Part shown: positions 39,591-46,749 of the stretch, in pieces
How positions within the stretch are numbered: position 1 is the stretch's first letter
How the letters are laid out: each line of letters starts with the position of its first letter
Origin: Citrobacter youngae ATCC 29220
GTDB lineage: Bacteria; Pseudomonadota; Gammaproteobacteria; Enterobacterales; Enterobacteriaceae
Assembly: GCF_000155975.1 (NCBI RefSeq)
Contig: NZ_GG730299.1
Coordinates: forward strand, 310,305-374,304
DNA: 64,000 nucleotides
Direction: 5' to 3'
Notes under the pieces: model-generated
Told to the model about the DNA's origin: nothing
The model's database searches: none
The model's input: the letters and a program-made list of their open reading frames with translations, nothing else
Translations under genes and position numbers: made by a program

Positions 39591-42227
39591 ATGAGCGACC
39601 TTGCGAGAGAAATTACACCGGTCAACATTGAGGAAGAGCTGAAGAGCTCGTATCTGGATTATGCGATGTCGGTCATTGTTGGCCGTGCGCTGCCAGACGT
39701 CCGAGATGGCCTGAAACCGGTTCACCGTCGCGTACTTTACGCCATGAACGTATTGGGCAACGACTGGAATAAAGCCTATAAAAAATCTGCCCGTGTCGTT
39801 GGTGACGTAATCGGTAAATACCACCCTCATGGTGATACCGCCGTTTACGACACCATTGTTCGTATGGCGCAGCCATTCTCCTTGCGTTACATGCTGGTGG
39901 ATGGTCAGGGTAACTTTGGTTCTGTCGATGGCGACTCCGCAGCGGCGATGCGTTATACGGAAATCCGTATGTCGAAAATCGCCCATGAGCTGATGGCTGA
40001 CCTGGAAAAAGAAACGGTTGATTTCGTCGATAACTACGACGGCACCGAACAAATTCCTGACGTCATGCCGACCAAAATTCCTAACCTGCTGGTGAACGGC
40101 TCGTCCGGTATCGCGGTAGGTATGGCGACCAACATTCCGCCGCACAACCTGACGGAAGTGATCAACGGCTGTCTGGCATACATTGACGATGAAGACATCA
40201 GCATTGAAGGGCTGATGGAACATATTCCGGGTCCGGACTTCCCGACCGCCGCGATCATCAACGGTCGTCGTGGTATCGAAGAAGCCTATCGTACCGGGCG
40301 TGGCAAAGTGTACATTCGCGCCCGCGCGGAAGTCGAAGCCGACGCCAAAACCGGTCGTGAAACCATCATCGTCCATGAAATTCCGTATCAGGTGAACAAA
40401 GCGCGCCTGATCGAGAAAATCGCCGAGCTGGTAAAAGACAAACGCGTTGAAGGCATCAGCGCGCTGCGTGACGAGTCTGATAAAGACGGTATGCGCATCG
40501 TGATTGAAGTGAAACGCGACGCGGTCGGGGAAGTGGTTCTGAACAACCTCTACTCCCAGACCCAACTGCAGGTTTCTTTCGGTATCAACATGGTTGCGCT
40601 GCACCATGGCCAGCCGAAGATCATGAACCTGAAAGATATTATTGCCGCGTTTGTACGTCACCGTCGTGAAGTCGTAACCCGCCGTACTATCTTTGAACTG
40701 CGTAAAGCCCGCGACCGTGCGCACATCCTCGAAGCGCTGGCGATTGCGCTGGCGAACATCGATCCGATCATCGAACTGATCCGCCGCGCGCCGACCCCGG
40801 CAGAAGCGAAAGCAGCGCTGGTAGCGCGTTCGTGGAATCTGGGTAACGTGTCGGCCATGCTGGAACGTGCCGGTGATGACGCCGCGCGTCCTGAATGGCT
40901 GGAGCCGGAATTTGGCGTGCGTGACGGTCAGTACTACCTGACTGAACAGCAGGCCCAGGCGATTCTGGATCTGCGTTTGCAGAAACTGACCGGCCTTGAG
41001 CACGAAAAACTGCTCGACGAATACAAAGAGCTGCTGGAGCAGATCGCTGAACTGCTGCACATTCTGGGCAGCGCCGATCGTCTGATGGAAGTTATCCGTG
41101 AAGAGATGGAGCTGATTCGTGAACAGTTCGGCGACGAACGTCGTACCGAAATCACCGCCAACAGCGCTGACATCAACATCGAAGATCTGATTAGCCAGGA
41201 AGATGTTGTCGTGACCTTGTCTCATCAGGGTTACGTGAAATATCAGCCGTTAACCGATTACGAGGCACAGCGTCGTGGCGGTAAAGGTAAATCAGCTGCA
41301 CGTATTAAAGAAGAAGACTTTATCGACCGCCTGCTGGTGGCCAACACCCATGACACGATCCTCTGCTTCTCCAGCCGCGGTCGTTTGTACTGGATGAAGG
41401 TTTATCAGCTGCCGGAAGCGAGCCGTGGCGCGCGTGGACGTCCAATCGTCAACCTGCTGCCGCTGGAAGCCAACGAACGTATCACCGCGATTCTGCCGGT
41501 ACGCGAGTACGAAGAAGGCGTGAACGTCTTTATGGCGACCGCCAGCGGTACCGTGAAGAAAACCGCGCTGACCGAGTTCAGCCGTCCGCGCTCTGCCGGT
41601 ATTATTGCGGTTAACCTGAACGAAGGCGATGAACTGATTGGCGTTGACCTGACGTCCGGTAGCGACGAAGTCATGCTGTTCTCTGCCGCCGGTAAAGTGG
41701 TGCGCTTCAAAGAAGACGCCGTTCGTGCGATGGGTCGTACCGCGACCGGCGTACGCGGTATCAAACTGGCGGAAAGCGACAGCGTGGTATCGCTGATCGT
41801 TCCGCGCGGTGAAGGTGCAATCCTGACCGTGACGCAAAACGGCTACGGTAAGCGTACCGCGGCGGAAGAGTATCCGACCAAGTCGCGTGCCACCCAGGGC
41901 GTTATCTCCATCAAAGTGACCGAGCGCAACGGTTCCGTTGTTGGCGCGGTGCAGGTTGAAGATACCGACCAGATCATGATGATCACAGATGCCGGTACGC
42001 TGGTACGTACTCGCGTGTCGGAAATCAGCGTGGTTGGGCGTAACACCCAGGGCGTGATCCTCATCCGTACTGCGGAAGACGAAAACGTGGTTGGCCTGCA
42101 ACGCGTTGCTGAACCGGTTGATGATGAAGAGCTTGACTCCATCGACGGTAGCGCTGCTGAAGGGGACGATGATATCGCGCCTGAAGCGGAAAGCGATGAT
42201 GATGCGGCGGACGACGCAGAAGAGTAA
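39591..42227 (+). CDS. gyrA: GyrA, DNA gyrase subunit A
   Basis: An 878-residue type IIA topoisomerase subunit that cuts and rejoins DNA to introduce negative supercoils with GyrB. The winged-helix and tower domains run to about residue 520. Catalytic Tyr122 is visible in [10 protein letters not shown]. The C-terminal beta-pinwheel DNA-wrapping domain contains the GyrA box QRRGGKG (about 560) and ends in an acidic tail. In the quinolone-resistance region, position 83 is Thr and position 87 is Asp. Thr83 is recalled as natural in C. freundii, not the Ser of E. coli. No known resistance substitution is evident. Confidence 0.98.
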   Translation: MSDLAREITPVNIEEELKSSYLDYAMSVIVGRALPDVRDGLKPVHRRVLYAMNVLGNDWNKAYKKSARVVGDVIGKYHPHGDTAVYDTIVRMAQPFSLRYMLVDGQGNFGSVDGDSAAAMRYTEIRMSKIAHELMADLEKETVDFVDNYDGTEQIPDVMPTKIPNLLVNGSSGIAVGMATNIPPHNLTEVINGCLAYIDDEDISIEGLMEHIPGPDFPTAAIINGRRGIEEAYRTGRGKVYIRARAEVEADAKTGRETIIVHEIPYQVNKARLIEKIAELVKDKRVEGISALRDESDKDGMRIVIEVKRDAVGEVVLNNLYSQTQLQVSFGINMVALHHGQPKIMNLKDIIAAFVRHRREVVTRRTIFELRKARDRAHILEALAIALANIDPIIELIRRAPTPAEAKAALVARSWNLGNVSAMLERAGDDAARPEWLEPEFGVRDGQYYLTEQQAQAILDLRLQKLTGLEHEKLLDEYKELLEQIAELLHILGSADRLMEVIREEMELIREQFGDERRTEITANSADINIEDLISQEDVVVTLSHQGYVKYQPLTDYEAQRRGGKGKSAARIKEEDFIDRLLVANTHDTILCFSSRGRLYWMKVYQLPEASRGARGRPIVNLLPLEANERITAILPVREYEEGVNVFMATASGTVKKTALTEFSRPRSAGIIAVNLNEGDELIGVDLTSGSDEVMLFSAAGKVVRFKEDAVRAMGRTATGVRGIKLAESDSVVSLIVPRGEGAILTVTQNGYGKRTAAEEYPTKSRATQGVISIKVTERNGSVVGAVQVEDTDQIMMITDAGTLVRTRVSEISVVGRNTQGVILIRTAEDENVVGLQRVAEPVDDEELDSIDGSAAEGDDDIAPEAESDDDAADDAEE

Positions 42228-42248
42228 TTCAGTATTTTAATACTGCAC

Positions 42249-42276
42249 AAAAGGGAGGCTTTGCCTCCCTTTTTTA
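42249..42276 (+). terminator. Intrinsic terminator of gyrA
   Basis: A hairpin, AAGGGAGGC-TTT-GCCTCCCTT, is followed by a T-run. It starts about 22 bases after the gyrA stop. Confidence 0.92.
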
Positions 42277-42584
42277 CGTTCTGAATATTCCCTTTCCCAT
42301 CAGCTAATTATCCTTTATCCGCTTGCTGCAGGCTTCATGTATAAGAATACAAAAATAAATGAATAATTATAGTTTCGTGAGAGTGCTCACTGTTTGTTCA
42401 CACTTTTACCGCTAACGTTATTCTGTCCACTAAAAGAATTTTAAGATCCGTTGTGAACAGGAGACCGACAAATTATTTAAGAAAAAACACCTGCAGTGTG
42501 AAAGAGAAATGCGTTGGCTGCCTCAGTCTGTCAGTTCACCTCTGACGGATGAATATACTTTTACCTCGGCGTTGGGAGTTAACT
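42277..42584 (+). promoter_or_regulatory. Upstream region of the accessory PTS cluster with a CRP-like site
   Basis: This 308-bp region between gyrA and the PTS genes has no gene. A CRP-like palindrome CGTGA-GAGTGC-TCACT lies at 42376–42391, matching eight of ten conserved bases. It fits catabolite control of a sugar operon. GGGAGTTAACT precedes the first ATG. Confidence 0.5.
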
Positions 42585-43106
42585 ATGATAGTTGAAATTG
42601 CGGAAGGTTTTATCCATCTTTTTCAGAGTGCTGGCAAGATATTCTCCGGGATGATCGTCAGCACTATTCCGATGTTAATAACGCTAATTCTGACGGTTAA
42701 TTTCATTATGAAGTTAATAGGTCAGCAGCGGATGGAAAAAGTCGCCACCCTGATGGGTAAATCAAAAATATTAACCTACGGAATATTGCCCAGTTTTGCC
42801 TGGTTCTTCCTGAGCAGTCCCGGCGCGTTGACCATGGGCAAATTCCTGCCAGAACGGTGTAAGCCCGCTTATCAGGATGCGCTGGGCAGTACCGTTCACC
42901 CGCTGACCTCGCTGTTTCCCCACATTGTGCCATCTGAACTCTTTATCTGGCTGGGCGTGGCTGCGGGGATTACCCGGCTCGACCTTCCCGTTGCCGATCT
43001 GGCATTGCGTTATATCGCGGCAGGTATTCTGCTTGGATTTATCCGCGGTTTTCTTACCGAATATATCTTCACCAGGCTGGAGAAGCGTGAACTTAACCAG
43101 GAATAA
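42585..43106 (+). CDS. PTS glucitol/sorbitol-type EIIC component
   Basis: A 173-residue membrane protein of the SrlA (EIIC2 glucitol) family, part of the sugar channel of a phosphotransferase system. Similarity to E. coli SrlA runs throughout: an N-terminal amphipathic FIHLFQSAGKIFSGM, then IPMLITLILTVNFI, LTMGKFLPERCKPAY, and HPLTSLFPHIVPSELFIWLG. It is shorter than SrlA (about 187). The start at MIVEIAEG with GGGAG upstream is preferred to an upstream ATG 12 codons earlier. Substrate is not established; the neighbours differ from the srl operon. Confidence 0.85.
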   Translation: MIVEIAEGFIHLFQSAGKIFSGMIVSTIPMLITLILTVNFIMKLIGQQRMEKVATLMGKSKILTYGILPSFAWFFLSSPGALTMGKFLPERCKPAYQDALGSTVHPLTSLFPHIVPSELFIWLGVAAGITRLDLPVADLALRYIAAGILLGFIRGFLTEYIFTRLEKRELNQE

Positions 43107-43115
43107 GGAAAAACA

Positions 43116-43514
43116 ATGAAAGTACTATTTTCGGCTGACGTCGTAAAAGCTGGAAAGAAAGTAGAAGAGGGGTTGCTTAGTGGCATGCTGATAACGTTTA
43201 ACGATCGCGCCCCGGAAGATTATCTCGATTATGTGCTGGTAATTAAGAATATTGTTTGTAATAGCGCGCCATTACAAAAAACAGCGAACTACGTTTTACA
43301 GATTAATAACCAGATATGGGGTATCACCTGCTGGGGAGATGCGGCATGGCAAAACTTATGTGAGCTGGGGCATATGACCGTGGTATTTGACGGGGCAGAA
43401 AAGCCAATCGCCTATGGTGCATTACACGTAAAAAGCGATTGCCCGCCTGCCGTTAATGAATTAACGGGCCCATTGACAATAATGAGGAAAACCGATGAAA
43501 ACCGTGCTGATTAA
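43116..43514 (+). CDS. PTS glucitol/sorbitol-type EIIA, lacking the usual phospho-histidine
   Basis: A 132-residue cytoplasmic protein of the SrlB (EIIA glucitol) family. Shared landmarks are MLITFNDRAPEDYLDY (24–39) and LCELGHMTVVFDG (81–93). E. coli SrlB has FIHCHGELKG after the first landmark, with phosphorylated His43. Here the aligned stretch is LVIKNIVCNS and has no histidine; the only histidines are His86 and His104. Phosphotransfer from HPr by the normal route therefore seems impossible, unless another site or another EIIA is used. It lies 9 bases after the EIIC gene and overlaps the EIIB gene. Confidence 0.82.
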   Translation: MKVLFSADVVKAGKKVEEGLLSGMLITFNDRAPEDYLDYVLVIKNIVCNSAPLQKTANYVLQINNQIWGITCWGDAAWQNLCELGHMTVVFDGAEKPIAYGALHVKSDCPPAVNELTGPLTIMRKTDENRAD

Positions 43515-44508
43515 AAAAGGTCATTCAGGGATTGGCGATGATATGTATTTATCTCGCGATACCAGCAAAGTCATCTTGTCGCTCACCGGGAAAAGCATTG
43601 ACCCGATTGCCAAAAAATTGGGTGAAATGCTGGAGATGCGGGTTGTTAACGGCTTTGATGCGATGCCGGATGATAAGAAAATCCTCTGCGTGGTGATCAA
43701 CTGCGGCGGTTCATTGCGCTGCGGCATCTACCCACAAAAAAGAATCAAGACCATCAATATTCTCCCCACCGGCGCGATGGGGCCGCTGGCGAAGTATATC
43801 ACCGAGGATATCTACATTTCTGATGTCAGCAGTGAATCGCTATCGCTGATTGAAACGCTTAATCAGCCGGTCACTGCCCAAGAGGTGGATGTTGTTGAAC
43901 CTCTGCCCGCAGGTGATGCTTCGGTGGCCGTCAGTCGCCAGGGGGATACCAAACCGCGCGGTTCGGCGACCAACACCGCGCTGGAGTTGATGACCCGATT
44001 TGCGACCGGGATCGGTAACTTTGTCAGCCTGCTCTATACCTCCGCGCGCGAGTCGGTTGAGCTGTGCATTAAAAACGTTATTCCGTTTATGGCTTTTATC
44101 TCCGTGCTGATTGCTCTGGTGCAGGAAACGGCAATTGGTCAGTGGGCCGGGAATGCGCTGTCACCGCTTGCCGGATCGTTAACCGGTCTGTTTGTCATCG
44201 CGATTATCTGCGGCTTACCGTTTATCTCGCCGATTCTGGCTCCGGGGGCGGCCATAGCACAGGTGGTGGGCGTGCTGGTGGGGACGCTCATCGGCAGCGG
44301 CGTAGTTTCACCCCTGATGGCGTTGCCGGCGCTGTTTGCAATAAATGTCCAGGTAGGCGCCGACTTTATCCCCGTTGGGCTTTCTATGCAGGAGGCGAAA
44401 GAGAAAACCATTCGCCTTGGCGTGCCGGCTTTCCTGCTGTCACGAATGATTACCGCCCCTCTGGCGGTGGCTATCGGCTATCTGTTCTCTTTTGGTTTGT
44501 TTAACTGA
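43495..44508 (+). CDS. PTS glucitol/sorbitol-type EIIBC component
   Basis: A 337-residue SrlE-family protein. The cytoplasmic EIIB domain (about residues 1–150) has the phospho-cysteine motif VINCGGSLRCGIYPQKRI (Cys near 76). A linker rich in polar residues follows, then a membrane EIIC part (about 185–337) with LCIKNVIPFMAFISVLIALV and GADFIPVGLSMQEAKEKT. The active-site cysteine is retained even though the neighbouring EIIA lacks its histidine. The start overlaps the EIIA end by 20 bases. Confidence 0.86.
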   Translation: MKTVLIKKGHSGIGDDMYLSRDTSKVILSLTGKSIDPIAKKLGEMLEMRVVNGFDAMPDDKKILCVVINCGGSLRCGIYPQKRIKTINILPTGAMGPLAKYITEDIYISDVSSESLSLIETLNQPVTAQEVDVVEPLPAGDASVAVSRQGDTKPRGSATNTALELMTRFATGIGNFVSLLYTSARESVELCIKNVIPFMAFISVLIALVQETAIGQWAGNALSPLAGSLTGLFVIAIICGLPFISPILAPGAAIAQVVGVLVGTLIGSGVVSPLMALPALFAINVQVGADFIPVGLSMQEAKEKTIRLGVPAFLLSRMITAPLAVAIGYLFSFGLFN

Positions 44509-44519
44509 GGAATCGTGTC

Positions 44520-45536
44520 ATGAACAAAATCAATGCCGCGGTGGTTGGCGCGGGAATTTACGGCAAACACCATATCAATGCTTATCACTATAATCCGTGG
44601 GTGAATCTGGTCGGGTTTTGCGAAATCAACCCGGAAATCCGGGCCAGCGTGGCGCAGGAGTTTCACATTCCCGGCTTTGCATCGCTGGCAGAATTGTTTG
44701 CCGCCACGCAGGTCGATTTGGTGTCGATCGCCACCCCGGATCCGTTCCACTTTGATGCTACGATTGAGTCCATCACCGCCGGCAAACATGTGCTGATTGA
44801 AAAACCGATGGCGACAACCTCGGCGGAATGTCGGGAGATTATCCGCTGCGCCGCAGAGCATGGGGTGAAAATCGGCGTTGATTACCACAAGCGCTGGGAC
44901 GGGATGGCGCAACATATTCATCATGAGCTGTTGAAGCCGGAAACCGGCCAGGTACTGCGTGGCTATATGAGCATGGATGACATCATCGACGTGCCAAAAA
45001 ACTGGTTATCGTGGGCGAACGAGAGCTCTCCGGTCCATTTTCTCGGCACTCACTGTTTTGATTTAATTCGCTATTATATGAACGGCGCCAACGCGGTGAG
45101 CGTCTATGCGATAGGACAGAAGAAGAAGCTGGTGGCTGAAGGCATCGATTCCTGGGATACCATTCAGTCTTTTGTTACGTTTGAAAATGGTGCGCAATGG
45201 ACGGTGGAAGTAGGGTGGTGTTTACCGCCAACGTTCCCCAAAGCCAATGATGGTCGGAGTTTTGTGATCACTGAAAATAACTATTATCGTGCGGATGCGC
45301 AGTTGCGCGGTTATGAAATGTTTACCCCACAGCGTAGCGCGACGCCAAATTATAACTTCATTAATTACGTTAATAATAAGGCCAGCGGATACGGAATTCA
45401 GCCAATACATGATTTTGTGGAACACATATTATTTGATACGCCGTATCTGGCAACAGCCGAAGATGGGTTACAGGCGACGTTAATTTGTGAGGCGGTGCAT
45501 CATTCGTTATCAACAGGGAATATTGTGCAGTTGTAA
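44520..45536 (+). CDS. Gfo/Idh/MocA-family NAD(P)-dependent oxidoreductase
   Basis: A 338-residue sugar or polyol dehydrogenase of the Gfo/Idh/MocA family. The N-terminal Rossmann motif AAVVGAGIYGKHH (about 6–18), the signature HVLIEKPMATT with catalytic-region EKP (about 92–94) and DYHKRW (about 122) are present, followed by the C-terminal alpha/beta substrate domain. It lies 11 bases after the EIIBC gene in the same operon, replacing the SrlD-type short-chain dehydrogenase of the sorbitol operon. This points to an atypical sugar or polyol substrate; the exact one cannot be told. Confidence 0.87.
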   Translation: MNKINAAVVGAGIYGKHHINAYHYNPWVNLVGFCEINPEIRASVAQEFHIPGFASLAELFAATQVDLVSIATPDPFHFDATIESITAGKHVLIEKPMATTSAECREIIRCAAEHGVKIGVDYHKRWDGMAQHIHHELLKPETGQVLRGYMSMDDIIDVPKNWLSWANESSPVHFLGTHCFDLIRYYMNGANAVSVYAIGQKKKLVAEGIDSWDTIQSFVTFENGAQWTVEVGWCLPPTFPKANDGRSFVITENNYYRADAQLRGYEMFTPQRSATPNYNFINYVNNKASGYGIQPIHDFVEHILFDTPYLATAEDGLQATLICEAVHHSLSTGNIVQL

Positions 45537-45628
45537 TTAATCTGGTTTTCACGTCTCATAAACATTTTTTTGGCTTTAATTTCTCTGATTAAAGCAGGGT
45601 ATCTTATTCCCCCTGACCCTGCTAACGA

Positions 45629-46384
45629 TCATCGTTTATGGGACGTTTTTTCATTATTCATATTCAGATAGCAATATTGCAGGGCATGAAAAAAAAGCGT
45701 ATGCAGTGACATTTTCAACGCGGCGAAACTCAGAGGGCTGACGCTGGATTGCGGGGTGTACAGCGTCACATCGGCCAGTGATGTACCGCTCTGATGGCAG
45801 GCGACGGCCAGCGAGGCGGCTTCATGCTCGCGAATCAATGTAATCAACTGGTTATCCGGCTCATCCTTAGGGCCCGGCAGCAGAATGACGGAATCACAAT
45901 CTGTCAGGCTGTTGGCTAACAGCGAATCGGCGTTTTGATACTCAACGGGAATACACACTTTACCAATATCACTATAGTCCTGAATAATATTACTAAGCAG
46001 AGAGCCGAGTTCCCGTGAGTGACAAAAATAAAGATTACGACTGGAGCTGATAATTTCAAAGAAAGTATTAATCGCCGCCGGGTTATTATTGTTAATAAAT
46101 TCACCGAGAATAATATTGTTCCTGGCCGCCTGCGCCGGAAGCAGGGCGGCGGGTTCACTGCGCAGACACTTAATTAAATCATATTTAAAGGAAGTAAAAC
46201 CGGTATAACCGAGAGCCTGGGCAAAACGAACAATAGACGGTTGGCTGGTATGGGTCTTTTTTGATATTGCCGTCGAGGTCAGTTTTTCTGCACCTGATAA
46301 TGTAGCCAGAATGTAACGGCTAATAGTTTGTTCCGTGTGTGAGCCCGTTTTTACCAGTAACTGAAGCTGTTCGATAATGTTCAT
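45629..46384 (-). CDS. RpiR/MurR-family transcriptional regulator
   Basis: A 251-residue regulator with an N-terminal RpiR helix–turn–helix (about residues 1–75: ISRYILATLSGAEKLTSTAISKKTHTSQPSIVRFAQALGYTGF is the characteristic pattern, in 20–62). A C-terminal SIS-like phosphosugar-binding domain (about 90–245) is diverged. It faces the PTS/oxidoreductase operon convergently and is probably its sugar-phosphate-responsive regulator. AT-rich relative to its neighbours, as is common for acquired regulators. The ligand is unknown. Confidence 0.86.
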   Translation of the reverse strand: MNIIEQLQLLVKTGSHTEQTISRYILATLSGAEKLTSTAISKKTHTSQPSIVRFAQALGYTGFTSFKYDLIKCLRSEPAALLPAQAARNNIILGEFINNNNPAAINTFFEIISSSRNLYFCHSRELGSLLSNIIQDYSDIGKVCIPVEYQNADSLLANSLTDCDSVILLPGPKDEPDNQLITLIREHEAASLAVACHQSGTSLADVTLYTPQSSVSPLSFAALKMSLHTLFFHALQYCYLNMNNEKTSHKR

Positions 46385-46749
46385 TGAGGTCCCTCGGTTT
46401 TGTTTATTATGACATATACACTTTTTCCTTCAAGTTACCTCTGTGGCGCTTGCGGACTCGCGTACGCGCAGGGGAGCAGACGATGTTCTGCGTGTTGTTA
46501 AGCAGGGCAAGGCGCGAAGCGTTTTTTCTCATTTTCAGATAAGACTGCTGAACGGCTGGCGATTTCTACGATATAAACAAGAGAAGTCATCGGCGCAGCA
46601 ATCGTTCGGTGGTGTAAACGTCGCGGGGTTAAGACAGCGGAGCCAGGGCCGTGTATCATGTCCGTGTAAAGAGAGGGCATTGCGACGCCGGACATTTACC
46701 GCTACCTTAATCACACTCTATTAATGCCCTGAGGCGGAGCTTCGCCCCT
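46385..46749. promoter_or_regulatory. RpiR gene–rcsC divergent intergenic region
   Basis: A 365-bp region with no supported gene. Close to rcsC, a small hairpin GGCG-GAGCTT-CGCC (46733–46746) ends three bases before the TTG start and includes the GGAG that would serve as ribosome binding site. This could limit rcsC translation. I see no clear promoter hexamers of high quality. Confidence 0.5.

Noticed and set aside
39540-41225. 561-codon open frame antisense to gyrA
   Set aside because: Lies wholly opposite a highly expressed gene with strong codon bias, which commonly leaves the antisense frame open. No ribosome binding site or recognisable domain.
45573-45595. GCTTTAAT…ATTAAAGC stem between the Gfo/Idh gene and the RpiR gene as terminator
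   Set aside because: AT-only stem with no T-run in the correct place on either strand; too weak to call.
46443-46724. 93-codon open frame upstream of rcsC
   Set aside because: Starts in GTG without a Shine–Dalgarno, has no family features and low-complexity Arg-rich composition.
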